DNA from: Gammaproteobacteria bacterium
GTDB taxonomy: Bacteria > Pseudomonadota > Gammaproteobacteria > JAURND01
Assembly (NCBI GenBank): GCA_035546635.1
Contig: DASZWJ010000042.1
Span: 1 to 36,665 of the forward strand
Length of the DNA: 36,665 nt
Direction of reading: 5' to 3'
Shown here in pieces: positions 8,824-17,685 of the stretch. The notes below the pieces were generated by a model. The model had not been told where the DNA came from and did not search any database. It worked only from the letters and a program-made list of their open reading frames with translations. The position numbers were made by a program, and so were the translations under genes. How positions within the stretch are numbered: position 1 is the first letter of the stretch; every line of letters begins with the position of its first letter.

Positions 8824-9930
8824 GTGGATAAAGACAATATCATCATTGTTGGTCATGCACGCTGGCAGGCAGCACAAAAACTCGGCATGGATAAGGTACC
8901 AATATGCTGCGCCGCTGATTTGACTGAAACACAAGTACGTAGCTACCGTCTAGCCGATAACCGCTTAGCTGATGAATCCCGATGGGATGCCAAATTTTTA
9001 AGTGCCGAACTAGCTGAACTCCAGAAGTTAGATGCAGATTTATCACTCACCGGATTTCGTGAAACTGAATTGAGTCAGTTATTAAGCGATCTGACCGAAA
9101 CCATGATCGATCCCGATAGTGTGGCAGCCATTACTGAAGAAACTATCAGTCAACGGGGCGATATCTGGCTACTGGGTTCACATCGTGTCATGTGTGGCGA
9201 TGCCAGCATTCCAGAAGAAGTTGCGCAGTTAATGGCTGGGCAAAAAGCCAACCTTGTTTTTACTGATCCTCCCTATAATGTGGATTATAAAGGCGGAATA
9301 AAAAACCGAAGAAAAGGCAAAACCCGACGCAATATATATAACGATAACTTACCTATTGAAGTTTATACCCAATTACTGCAAGCAGCCCTCACGAATATGG
9401 CTACTTATTCCGAGCCTGACGCCTCTTTATATTTATGCCATTCAGATCAGTATTTGCCGCTAATCCAATCTGCACTCACCGGCGCTGATTATTGCGTCAG
9501 GGCAGTTTTGGTCTGGGCAAAACAGCATTTTGTTTTCAACTATTCCCGCTATAAAACCCAACACGAGCCTATTCTTTATTGTCATCGTATCGGTCAAAAA
9601 GATGTTTGGTATGGCGATAGTAAGCAAAGCACTTTGTGGTGCTTTGATCGGCCAGTGAAAAGCGATTTACATCCGACCATGAAACCCGTTGCTTTAATTC
9701 AACAAGCTTTATACAACTCCAGCTTGCCAGGTGATCGCGTCTTAGATCTGTTTGGTGGTTCTGGTTCTACGTTAATGGCTTGTCACAACAATCAACGACA
9801 AGCATTTCTAATGGAAATCCAGCCAAATTATGTAGATGTCATCATCCGCCGTTGGCAACAGCAAACCAAAGGCGAAGCCATACGCGAACAAGATAAACAA
9901 AGCTTTGCAGCATTAGAGTCCCTGCAATAA
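8824..9930 (+). CDS. ParB-like domain / DNA methyltransferase fusion, N-terminally truncated
   Basis: The first usable start after the amber codon is GTG at 8824, giving 368 residues. The remainder of the ParB-like domain (IIVGHARWQAAQKLGMDKVP) comes first. A beta-class amino-methyltransferase follows: the catalytic DPPY at residues 148-151 precedes the SAM-binding motif DLFGGSGS at 308-315. Such fusions are common in phages and integrative elements and methylate adenine N6 or cytosine N4 in host-like sites. The intact protein would be about 410 residues from 8698. Losing the first 42 residues removes the beginning of the ParB-like fold but not the methylase. No restriction endonuclease is beside it, so it is an orphan methylase, active or decaying. 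Confidence 0.8.
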   Translation: MDKDNIIIVGHARWQAAQKLGMDKVPICCAADLTETQVRSYRLADNRLADESRWDAKFLSAELAELQKLDADLSLTGFRETELSQLLSDLTETMIDPDSVAAITEETISQRGDIWLLGSHRVMCGDASIPEEVAQLMAGQKANLVFTDPPYNVDYKGGIKNRRKGKTRRNIYNDNLPIEVYTQLLQAALTNMATYSEPDASLYLCHSDQYLPLIQSALTGADYCVRAVLVWAKQHFVFNYSRYKTQHEPILYCHRIGQKDVWYGDSKQSTLWCFDRPVKSDLHPTMKPVALIQQALYNSSLPGDRVLDLFGGSGSTLMACHNNQRQAFLMEIQPNYVDVIIRRWQQQTKGEAIREQDKQSFAALESLQ

Positions 9931-10050
9931 CTCCTAAACGTTTTGCCCATTTTGCCCCGTCCAACCAAAAAAACCTTAGTAAAAATAATACATTACAAAT
10001 TGAGATTTTCAGCAATTCATAATCAGAGGCTGAATTTGGAGTTTCTCCTG

Positions 10051-10419
10051 ATGACCAGACCGCCCATTGCACCCACTGAAGACATGAAAACACGCATTTA
10101 TGAAGCCTTTCGTGTTGGCGCCTCATTAGAACAGGCAGCCAAATACGCAGGCATCAGTCGTCGCACGCTCAAGCGCTGGATTGACCAAAGTAAATTTGAA
10201 AAACACGGCAAGCTCGTAAGCTTCTGGCAACAGATTGAAAAAGCCAAAGCTGAATTAATCATCTCGCTATTAGTCAAAATAAATCACGCCGCGACTAAAA
10301 ATTGGAAAGCTGCTGTTTGGAAACTGGAGCATATATGTCCCAGTCTTTACGGTAAAACTACCAACAAAGACACCCCAGCAGAAGATGATCCATTTGATGC
10401 TGAGGAAGATGAAATCTAA
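10051..10419 (+). CDS. Phage-type helix-turn-helix protein, terminase-small-subunit-like
   Basis: 122 residues from the ATG at 10051, chosen for its GGAG site and because the residues before it in the open frame look non-coding. Residues about 20-45 (GASLEQAAKYAGISRRTLKRW) form a clear helix-turn-helix. Then comes a helix with KAKAELI and the pattern NWKAAVWKLEHICPSLYG, typical of small HTH proteins found ahead of phage terminase genes. The acidic tail is EDDPFDAEEDEI. No large terminase follows; traA begins 44 bases later. It may have been recruited as a regulator of the transfer operon, but that is inference. Confidence 0.65.
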   Translation: MTRPPIAPTEDMKTRIYEAFRVGASLEQAAKYAGISRRTLKRWIDQSKFEKHGKLVSFWQQIEKAKAELIISLLVKINHAATKNWKAAVWKLEHICPSLYGKTTNKDTPAEDDPFDAEEDEI

Positions 10420-10463
10420 CTTCTGCTAGTTCGTTGCAATTTATCTACTTCGAGGAAATTTCT

Positions 10464-10784
10464 ATGAAATCATTATACCCATCATTTTGGCACCGCCTGG
10501 CAGATCCACGCTGGCAGGTATTGTTAAAAATTTTACTCGCCTTAGGATTATTTTTCGGCTGCTACCTCAATGCCTTTGCTGATGGTGTCGACATACTGAA
10601 GGGAACTGATTCAAACTTTTGGTCGACTTTTAACGGCACCGGCAAAGTCTATCTATATATTGGTGAGGCCATTATTGCCATCGTCATGTTTATCAAATCC
10701 CGCAATATGATTGCTTTTATCGGTATTATCTCGGTTGCGGTATTTATTGATATTTTCCTGCATATTGCGGGGCAAACATCATGA
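10464..10784 (+). CDS. traA: F-type pilin precursor TraA
   Basis: 106 residues from the ATG at 10464 (GAGG site). A long N-terminal leader with a hydrophobic core ends in AFA before DGVD, the expected leader-peptidase cut, leaving a mature pilin of about 68 residues. The mature part has a short polar region with TFNGTGK, a hydrophobic helix (YIGEAIIAIVMFI), a short basic loop (KSRN) and a second helix, as in F pilin (LAEVLVGAVMYMMTKN). It is the subunit of the conjugative pilus. Its stop overlaps traL as ATGA. TraQ, which inserts F pilin in enterics, was not seen. Confidence 0.85.
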   Translation: MKSLYPSFWHRLADPRWQVLLKILLALGLFFGCYLNAFADGVDILKGTDSNFWSTFNGTGKVYLYIGEAIIAIVMFIKSRNMIAFIGIISVAVFIDIFLHIAGQTS

Positions 10785-11068
10785 ACGATCGCTACCACAT
10801 TCCTCAGCACTTAGATGAACCTTTCAAACTGATTTTATGGACAATCGATGAGTTTATTCTGCTGGTGATGCCTTTTCTCATTGGCATGATTTTTTTGAAT
10901 AGCCCCTTGATAGGTTTAGGGATCGGCACCGGCCTGCTCTGGGGTCTAAAACGCATCAAAGGCGAACAAGGGCACTATTTTCTATACAACTTACTGTACT
11001 GGTATTTACCCAGTCTATTTCGCTTCAAAGCCACCCCACCTTCGTATCAACGTGAACTTCTAGGTTAA
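10781..11068 (+). CDS. traL: Pilus assembly protein TraL
   Basis: 95 residues, the standard length. The N-terminal PQHLDEPFKL leads into two adjacent membrane segments (about 27-60), then the conserved KRIKGEQGHYFLYNLLYWYLP segment ahead of a short C-terminal tail. TraL is an inner-membrane component of the F-type secretion channel, functionally like VirB3. The start overlaps traA by 4 bases, and traE follows after 3 bases, so the three are coupled. Confidence 0.92.
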   Translation: MNDRYHIPQHLDEPFKLILWTIDEFILLVMPFLIGMIFLNSPLIGLGIGTGLLWGLKRIKGEQGHYFLYNLLYWYLPSLFRFKATPPSYQRELLG

Positions 11069-11071
11069 GCT

Positions 11072-11644
11072 ATGAAAACCGCCATACAACAATCCCGCCT
11101 GCAAGAATTGATCGCACGACGCAATGGCTACCTGGTTTTATCAGTTGGGTTACTATTGTTGTGCATTTTGCTATCTGCAATGGTGCTGCGCCTAATTGGA
11201 CGTGAACGGATTATTATTACCCCACCCGTCGTGCACCGCTCTTTCTGGGTAGACAATAACCAAGTTTCTCCTGAATACCTCACTGAAATGACTGCTTTTC
11301 TGGCACAGCTGCGTCTCACTGTGACACCCACCAGCGCTGAATACCAGCGTGAAACCCTGCTGCGTTATACCGATGCTTCTTATTATGGTGAATTCAAAAA
11401 TGAACTCGTAGCCGAGGCCGACCATTTAAACAAAAGCCACGTAAGCCTAGCTTTTTACCCCACTCATATCTCAGTAGATGCACCCAATCTCACCGCGCAT
11501 ATCACTGGTGATCTGGTTTCTACCATTGGCAATGCGCCACTTGCCCCTGCCCATATCACATACCAGGTAAGTTACCGCTATCTCAATGGGCAATTACGAT
11601 TGCAATCATTTCAAGAGCAACCAGAGGATAAACCGCATGCATAA
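11072..11644 (+). CDS. traE: Pilus assembly protein TraE
   Basis: 190 residues. One membrane segment near residues 20-40 (LSVGLLLLCILLSAMVLRL) anchors a periplasmic domain, as in TraE/VirB8-like proteins. The ITPPVVHRSFWVDNNQVSPEYL stretch in residues 49-70 is the typical post-membrane signature (positions only; Phe-Trp and Pro-Glu-Tyr-Leu are the key residues). It scaffolds the inner-membrane part of the channel. Its 3' end overlaps traK by 8 bases. Confidence 0.9.
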   Translation: MKTAIQQSRLQELIARRNGYLVLSVGLLLLCILLSAMVLRLIGRERIIITPPVVHRSFWVDNNQVSPEYLTEMTAFLAQLRLTVTPTSAEYQRETLLRYTDASYYGEFKNELVAEADHLNKSHVSLAFYPTHISVDAPNLTAHITGDLVSTIGNAPLAPAHITYQVSYRYLNGQLRLQSFQEQPEDKPHA

Positions 11645-12326
11645 ACTCACCATCATTCTACTATTAATAGCACCGTTATTTGCTGGTGCCCATACTGTTC
11701 GCGTCAATGACAATACCACCGTTAAAGCCAATATTTCTGCTCTGGAACCTACGCGTATTTCAGTAGCCGGTGATCGCATCAGCTCAATCCGCGGTGTAGA
11801 AGGCGCTTATACGTATAAAAACGATAATAGTTTAGGTGCGATTTTCATCAAACCCAGTGAAGCTTACCAACATAAATCCTTTTATATTTTTATCGCCACC
11901 GAGCAAAACCACAGTTATGTGTTGCAGTTAACACCTACCAGCGCTGCAGCAGGATTTTTGGTATTACAACCTAAACCAACCAGTCCTTCACCCTCATCCC
12001 AAGAGACAGACTCACCTTACGAAACACAGCTATCCAATTTGATGCGCCTCATGGTCAACGGCACAGGCTCTGACGAATATGCCATGAACCTAGTGCACTC
12101 CAATGTGCAGCGTTGGAACAAACAGCTGAATATTAGCGTCTTGGCTGTGTTTGAAGGTTCAGAACTACAAGGCACTGTGTATCGCATTAAAAATCGCTCA
12201 CACCAACTCGTCTCGTTAAACGAATTATTATTTTACCGCTCAGGTGATCGCGCCATTGCGCTGCAAAACGATCAGATTCCTGCACAAGGGCAAACGTTAC
12301 TCTATAAGGTGACACATCATGGATAA
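11637..12326 (+). CDS. traK: Core-complex secretin-like protein TraK
   Basis: 229 residues from the ATG at 11637, preceded by AGAGGA; the longer open frame upstream lies within traE. A signal peptide (KLTIILLLIAPLFAGAH) is followed by a VNDNTTVKANIS repeat-like beta domain and the conserved RISSIRGVEGAYTY. TraK is the VirB9-like periplasmic part of the F core complex that links TraB in the inner membrane with the lipoprotein TraV. It overlaps traE upstream and traB downstream by 8 bases each. Confidence 0.9.
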   Translation: MHKLTIILLLIAPLFAGAHTVRVNDNTTVKANISALEPTRISVAGDRISSIRGVEGAYTYKNDNSLGAIFIKPSEAYQHKSFYIFIATEQNHSYVLQLTPTSAAAGFLVLQPKPTSPSPSSQETDSPYETQLSNLMRLMVNGTGSDEYAMNLVHSNVQRWNKQLNISVLAVFEGSELQGTVYRIKNRSHQLVSLNELLFYRSGDRAIALQNDQIPAQGQTLLYKVTHHG

Positions 12327-13662
12327 ACCCAATGATAAAACCAGCGTTACTAAAAACAGCGAAGTGAAAAAGAAGCAGCAAAGGAATTTGATGATTGCGG
12401 GTATTGCTGCCGTTGCTTTGTTTTGGGCTGGATCTTTATTACTCTCGCAGAGCAGTTCAAATAACAAAGCCGTTAAAAAACCGGAAACCTCGACTGATTT
12501 CACCAGTCCTTTAAGCCATGTTAATGAGAACAGTATTTGGGTAGAGCGCACACAAAACGCACTCGCTAAACAACAAAAAACTACAGAAACTCTACAACAA
12601 CAACTGCAATTGCTAAGCCAAGATAAAGAGAAACAAGCACAAAGCAGCCAAAACGAGAACAAACAAGTCGAAGCCTTGCAAAATCAAGTCAATCAGCTGC
12701 AACAAACTCTTAACAAAAATAAACCCAGCGGTGTTGCTAGTGGCGGGGAATTCCCATCCGCACCTGGCACTAGTATAGATGGCATGAATGATGGCACTGG
12801 CATCAGCGAAGATGTTTTGCAATTAACCCCGCAAAATCTCAGCCTGAAGACTTCTGCCATCCCTTCCAGAAATCCAGATACCTATGTGCCGTCAGGTACG
12901 TTTGTACGCGCCGTTATGATCGGTGGCGCAGATGCTTCTGCCGGTGTCAGCAGTCAGAGCAATCCCACTCCGACATTGTTCCGCATTATCGATCCAGGCA
13001 CCTTACCCAACCACCATAAAAGCCATCTCAAAGATTGTGTTGCCACTGCAGCTGTTATTGGCGATATCTCTTCCGAACGCGGCCAAATGCGTTTGGAACG
13101 CTTAAGCTGTGTCAGCCCCAAAGGACAAATTATCGACATGCCAGTAGCAGGCACCGTGTTTGGACCCGAAGGTAAAAACGGCGTCCGCGGTATGCCATTG
13201 TGGCGTGAAGGTGCTCTACTTAAGCGCGCTTTTATCGCCGGCAGCTTATCTGGGTTATCAAGCGGTATTGCGCAACAATACACATCCACTGCCTTAAATC
13301 CCTATGGTTCCACAACCACGGTTAACAATAGTGATATTTTTAAATACGGCGCAGCACAGGGTGCAAGCAATGCAATGGATAAATTAGCCGATTACAACAT
13401 TCGTCGTGCGGATCAATACCATCCAGTGATTCAGCTCAGTGCAGGCACTGTAGTCGATATCGTATTTTTAGAAGGTTTTTATTTAGATGGACAAAAGCAT
13501 GATGATAAAACGGAAGTGACTGTACCACCTTTTGCTATGACAACTACCACCAGTACTGGTTCTTCAGCATCACTGTCAACCCCACCGCCGCAAACACTAC
13601 CCCTAACACCACAACAAATTGAAATGCTCAAATCTCAAACTACCCAATCAGCTAATTCTTAG
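12319..13662 (+). CDS. traB: Core-complex scaffold protein TraB
   Basis: 447 residues. There is a short cytosolic tail, one membrane helix near residues 25-43 (LMIAGIAAVALFWAGSLLL), a long Gln/Lys-rich coiled coil (about 72-138), then a VirB10-like beta-barrel domain with VPSGTFVRAVMIGGADAS near 191 and PVIQLSAGTVVDIVFLEG near 372. The C-terminus is Pro/Thr/Ser-rich. TraB spans the periplasm and couples the inner-membrane energy source to the outer-membrane pore. The start overlaps traK by 8 bases, and traV follows after 9. Confidence 0.93.
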   Translation: MDKPNDKTSVTKNSEVKKKQQRNLMIAGIAAVALFWAGSLLLSQSSSNNKAVKKPETSTDFTSPLSHVNENSIWVERTQNALAKQQKTTETLQQQLQLLSQDKEKQAQSSQNENKQVEALQNQVNQLQQTLNKNKPSGVASGGEFPSAPGTSIDGMNDGTGISEDVLQLTPQNLSLKTSAIPSRNPDTYVPSGTFVRAVMIGGADASAGVSSQSNPTPTLFRIIDPGTLPNHHKSHLKDCVATAAVIGDISSERGQMRLERLSCVSPKGQIIDMPVAGTVFGPEGKNGVRGMPLWREGALLKRAFIAGSLSGLSSGIAQQYTSTALNPYGSTTTVNNSDIFKYGAAQGASNAMDKLADYNIRRADQYHPVIQLSAGTVVDIVFLEGFYLDGQKHDDKTEVTVPPFAMTTTTSTGSSASLSTPPPQTLPLTPQQIEMLKSQTTQSANS

Positions 13663-13671
13663 GAAATCCTC

Positions 13672-14088
13672 ATGACCATGCTATCACTTATCAGAAAACC
13701 ACCGTTTTTTTACGTCAGCTTATTGTTTTTATTTTTAACCGGATGCACCGGCCTTAATTCTAATTTTAGCTGCCCTCTACAACCTGGTGTGCAATGTAAC
13801 AGCTTAGATCAGGTGAACACCATGATTGACCAGGGAAAAATAGGAGCTAAATCTACGGGCAATTCAAACGCTTTAACAACTGTACCCAGTCAATCGGTGT
13901 TATCTGCCAACTTGCCCACAGCTTTTGCCAACTTTGTTGGGATGCGTTATCCAGAAACCGTGATGCGCATTTGGGTAGCGCCTTATCAAGACCAAGACGG
14001 TAACTATCATCAGCCAGGTGCTTTGTACAGTGTGGTTAAACCAGGGCGTTGGGTCAACAATCCTGTTTTAGCTACTGATAATTCCTAA
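13672..14088 (+). CDS. traV: Outer-membrane lipoprotein TraV
   Basis: 138 residues. The ATG at 13672 has an AGGA site; a second ATG lies two codons on. The lipoprotein signal ends in the lipobox Leu22-Thr-Gly-Cys25. The cysteines in NFSCPLQPGVQCNSLDQV are typical of TraV. A C-terminal MRIWVAPYQDQDGNYHQPG segment is also conserved. TraV is the VirB7-like lipoprotein of the outer-membrane core complex and binds TraK. It is followed by traC after 33 bases. Confidence 0.9.
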   Translation: MTMLSLIRKPPFFYVSLLFLFLTGCTGLNSNFSCPLQPGVQCNSLDQVNTMIDQGKIGAKSTGNSNALTTVPSQSVLSANLPTAFANFVGMRYPETVMRIWVAPYQDQDGNYHQPGALYSVVKPGRWVNNPVLATDNS

Positions 14089-14121
14089 GATAAATTACTT
14101 TTTTACATTTCGAGATTCCAC

Positions 14122-16623
14122 ATGAAAAACTGGTTTAATTTCTCGCGCTGGGGCGAGATCATTTCAAATTGCTTAGGTGAATCCATGCAATTCGGCGTCA
14201 GCAAAAAAACACCCTCGTCACAAATTCTTGGTGACTTCTTTGATCAATACCCGCTATCCAGTTTATTGCCTTATGAAACCTACGATCCCGACACCCAATT
14301 GTTTTATAACAAAAAGAGTCAGGGATTTATGCTGGAAGTGTCACCACTGACTGGTGCTAACGAACAAACCGTACAGATTCTAGCTAGCTTGTTAACTGAT
14401 GTTTTGCCCACTTCAGCTGATCTGCAGTGCCTGTTGTGGGCTTCAGATAAAGTCGGTGACAGTATTGATGCATTTGCCATCGAGCGCTCTCAACACAGTG
14501 GGATTTTTTCATGGCTGGCACAAAAGCGCGCCGAGTTTTTAAAAAATGGTACTTTGCAATCTTTAGCCGCTGACGGTAATTTTATTTTACGCGATTTTAA
14601 ACTCTACCTCGTAGTATCCATGCCCCACAAAAACCAAACAAATATAGAAGAGTTGTCTCAAGTACGCGATGATATCACCAGTTCATTACGCTCCTTACAA
14701 ATGGCAAGCCGCAATATTCCCATTGAAAACTTTCTGAGTTTAATGACAGATTTATTAAATCCTTCCTCTACTTGTTACGCCGCACATCAACCTTGGCATG
14801 AATTGGATGCACTGTCATTGCAAATGACCGATCCAGAATATCAGCTGACAGTACACCCTAATCAATTAAAATTAAACTCCGAACAAGAGAATTGGGATAT
14901 CCGCTGTTTTACTGTGCGAGATTTTCCGCAAACCATGACACAATGGTTAATGAGTGAAAATCTAGGGCAATTATTCAACAACGCATTACAAATTCCCTGT
15001 CCCTTTTTGATTAGCTTGCATGTGCGCCCACTAGATCAGGAGAAATCCAGCGCCCGTGCCCAGATGAATTTTCTTAATAAAGATTCTACTGCCAGAAGTC
15101 CCTTAGCCAAATTTAAACCCACGATTCGCCAAGAGCATCACGATTGGGCATTTGTACGTGATCGTTTAGCTGAAGGCGACCGATTGGTTAAAGTGTTTTA
15201 TCAAGTCGTCATCTATGCGCAACCCAATTATGCCACCAGCGCTGAGCGCAAAGTGCGTGATTTATACCGCGCCAACGGCTGGAAATTGCGCAAAGAAGCT
15301 TTTTTGCAATTGCAGTCATGGCTAGCCATGTTACCCATGATGGTCACTGAAGGATTGTACGATGACTTACGGCTATTTGGCCGATTACGCACCTTGAATG
15401 CCTTCGCTGCGGCTAATTTATTACCCCTGCAAGGCGAATGGAAAGGCATGCAACGTCCAAGTTTATTACTGCCAGGCCGACGTGGGCAAATTGCTATTTG
15501 GAACCCATTTGATAATCCCGATGGTAATTACAATGTAGCCATTGCAGCCAAATCAGGTAGCGGTAAATCTGTCCTGACGCAAGAATATATTGTCGCGTTA
15601 TTAGGTTCAGGTGGCAGAGTCTGGGTAATCGATGTTGGCCGCTCTTATGAAAAGACCTGCCATATGCTGGGTGGCGAGTTTATTGAGTTCAAGACCGACA
15701 GTCAGATTTCTTTAAATCCCTTTACTTTCATTAAGTACTTCGATGATTCACTCGAAATTTTAAAACCCCTGTTAGCTGCAATGGCAAGACCTAATGGTAA
15801 CGTTACCGACGAAGAAATGACTTACCTGGAAAAAGCTTTAAAAGCAGCCTGGACGGAATATGGTAATCAGGCCAGCATCACGCAGGTTTCCAATTGGTTA
15901 TCTCAGCAACAAAATGAAACTTGCGAACGTTTAGGTCATTTGCTTTACACCTACACGCAAGATGGCATGTATGGCAAATATTTTGAAGGTCGCTGCACGC
16001 TGAATTTTGACAATCCCTTCGTGGTTTTAGAATTAGAAGAGCTGAAAGCTAAAAAAGACTTGCAGAAAATTGTGTTATTGGTGCTGATGTATCAAATTTC
16101 CGAGCGCATGTACTTAGGCACGCGCACGCAAACTAAATCCTGTGTTATAGATGAAGCCTGGGATTTGCTCGATGGCGATAACGAAGGTGCAGCCAAATTT
16201 ATCGAAACCGGCTACCGCAGGGCACGACGTTATAACGCTAATTTTGTCACCATCACCCAATCCATTAATGATTACTTCAAAAATGCTACCGCCATCGCTG
16301 CCTATGAAAATTCTGACTATAACCTGATTCTCGGACAAAAATCTGAAGCGATCGATCAATTAAAAGCTTCTAAACGGCTCAATATGGATGCTTATACTGA
16401 ACGTCTGTTTAAAGATTTGAAAAAAACAGACGATTATTCCGAATGCATCATCAAAAGCCCACAAGGGCTATCTTTGCATCGCATTATTTTCGATCCCTAT
16501 TCACGCATTCTCTATTCTTCTAAAGGTGAAGAGTTTGAAGCGGTGAAACAGCTACAAGCACAAGGCTTATCTTTGAAAGACGCTATCGCCAAAGTGGCCG
16601 AGCTTAAATTTAAAAAACCCTGA
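14122..16623 (+). CDS. traC: Conjugation ATPase TraC
   Basis: 833 residues, close to the F protein. The N-terminal TraC/VirB4-type domain (about 30-430) is followed by an ATPase domain with Walker A AAKSGSGKS (475-483), Walker B SCVIDEAWDLL (Asp677, Glu678) and a downstream RRYNANFVTITQS sensor-like stretch. It is a peripheral inner-membrane NTPase that powers pilus assembly and substrate transfer. Key motif residues are all intact. trbI follows after 30 bases with its own AAGGAG site. Confidence 0.95.
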   Translation: MKNWFNFSRWGEIISNCLGESMQFGVSKKTPSSQILGDFFDQYPLSSLLPYETYDPDTQLFYNKKSQGFMLEVSPLTGANEQTVQILASLLTDVLPTSADLQCLLWASDKVGDSIDAFAIERSQHSGIFSWLAQKRAEFLKNGTLQSLAADGNFILRDFKLYLVVSMPHKNQTNIEELSQVRDDITSSLRSLQMASRNIPIENFLSLMTDLLNPSSTCYAAHQPWHELDALSLQMTDPEYQLTVHPNQLKLNSEQENWDIRCFTVRDFPQTMTQWLMSENLGQLFNNALQIPCPFLISLHVRPLDQEKSSARAQMNFLNKDSTARSPLAKFKPTIRQEHHDWAFVRDRLAEGDRLVKVFYQVVIYAQPNYATSAERKVRDLYRANGWKLRKEAFLQLQSWLAMLPMMVTEGLYDDLRLFGRLRTLNAFAAANLLPLQGEWKGMQRPSLLLPGRRGQIAIWNPFDNPDGNYNVAIAAKSGSGKSVLTQEYIVALLGSGGRVWVIDVGRSYEKTCHMLGGEFIEFKTDSQISLNPFTFIKYFDDSLEILKPLLAAMARPNGNVTDEEMTYLEKALKAAWTEYGNQASITQVSNWLSQQQNETCERLGHLLYTYTQDGMYGKYFEGRCTLNFDNPFVVLELEELKAKKDLQKIVLLVLMYQISERMYLGTRTQTKSCVIDEAWDLLDGDNEGAAKFIETGYRRARRYNANFVTITQSINDYFKNATAIAAYENSDYNLILGQKSEAIDQLKASKRLNMDAYTERLFKDLKKTDDYSECIIKSPQGLSLHRIIFDPYSRILYSSKGEEFEAVKQLQAQGLSLKDAIAKVAELKFKKP

Positions 16624-16653
16624 CTCTCATAACACAAAGGAGTATTTGCCATT

Positions 16654-17034
16654 ATGTTAACTATTCTTCAACGGAACAAAGCCAAGACACTTGATTTTAT
16701 CACCCAATTATTAATCGGCATGCTGGGTGCTGCTATCTTGTTTATTTTCTTTCATCTTGAGGTGCCCGCCAAACCCATCGTCACAGTCGATGTTAGTGGT
16801 ATGATTAATCGATTCATCAAAAGCGAAACAGCCGTTAAATTGCCTCCCGAAAAAATGCAAAAGCAAGTACAAGCATTTGGTAACACTTTAGAAAACACCC
16901 TACATACTTTTGCTCGTCAAAAGCAGGTTATTTTATTGCCAAAAGAAGCCGTTATTGCCGGCACAAAAGATGTGAGCCTCGAAATAGAATCACGTTTAAA
17001 AGCAAAGCTCCCACCAGCTAATCGTAATTTTTAA
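16654..17034 (+). CDS. trbI: F-type TrbI protein
   Basis: 126 residues. One N-terminal membrane helix (about 15-33, LLIGMLGAAILFIFF) precedes a periplasmic region starting VPAKPIVTVDVSGMI, then a helical stretch with KQVQAFGNTLENTL and the conserved VILLPKEAVIAGTKDVS. In F, TrbI affects pilus extension and retraction and is an inner-membrane protein. It is correctly placed between traC and traW. It is not the VirB10-like TrbI of IncP plasmids. Confidence 0.88.
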   Translation: MLTILQRNKAKTLDFITQLLIGMLGAAILFIFFHLEVPAKPIVTVDVSGMINRFIKSETAVKLPPEKMQKQVQAFGNTLENTLHTFARQKQVILLPKEAVIAGTKDVSLEIESRLKAKLPPANRNF

Positions 17035-17058
17035 AATCTCTGATATCGAGCAAAGTTT

Positions 17059-17685
17059 ATGTTCAATACCCAGCAGTGCATTGTTTGGCTAATGTTGTCA
17101 TGCCTAACGTTTACTGCATCAGCTAAAAATATCGGTGTTATCGGACAGACCTATCCCATTCAAGAACAAGATTTTCTGCAAACGATTCAACAGGAAATGC
17201 AGCAAAAAGTCCAAAGCGGTGAATGGGCAAAATGGCAAGCGCAACAAACGGCAAACCTGCAAAATTATGCTGATCGGCCAACCCCAGTAGATGGATTAAC
17301 CCCAACGCTCGAAACTCGCACCTGGTTTTATGATCCCACACTGATTGTTCCCTACGATATTCGCGATACCAACAACCGCTTAATTGCTGCCAACGGCTCT
17401 CAATTTAACCCCCTAGATATATTGACCTGGACTTATGCCTTGATTTTTTATGATGGCGACAATCCGCAGCAAGTAGCATGGGTACAGCAAATGGATCAAG
17501 AATACCAAGGTAAAACCAAGCTGATTCTTGTGAATGGCTCAGTTAAAGAGCAGATGCAACATTTTCAAAAACGCGTGTACTTCGATCAAGGTGGGCATTT
17601 GATTTCGCGATTGAATATCACCCATATACCCGCCTTGGTTGTTCAAGAAGGTAAGCAATTAAAGATTACCGAGGTTAAGTTATGA
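17059..17685 (+). CDS. traW: Mating-pair/pilus assembly protein TraW
   Basis: 208 residues. A signal peptide ends near TASAK; then comes the conserved NIGVIGQTYPIQEQDFLQ, a helical segment, RTWFYDPTLIVPYDI near residue 93, and a TrbC-like C-terminal stretch (PLDILTWTYALIFYDGDNP, VYFDQGGHLISRLNITHIP). TraW is periplasmic and needed for pilus assembly with TraU and TrbC. The stop overlaps traU as ATGA. Confidence 0.93.
   Translation: MFNTQQCIVWLMLSCLTFTASAKNIGVIGQTYPIQEQDFLQTIQQEMQQKVQSGEWAKWQAQQTANLQNYADRPTPVDGLTPTLETRTWFYDPTLIVPYDIRDTNNRLIAANGSQFNPLDILTWTYALIFYDGDNPQQVAWVQQMDQEYQGKTKLILVNGSVKEQMQHFQKRVYFDQGGHLISRLNITHIPALVVQEGKQLKITEVKL

Noticed and set aside
12297..12662. 121-residue minus-strand frame inside traB
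   Set aside because: It is a shadow of the Gln/Lys-rich coiled coil of traB; the plus frame is a clear family member.
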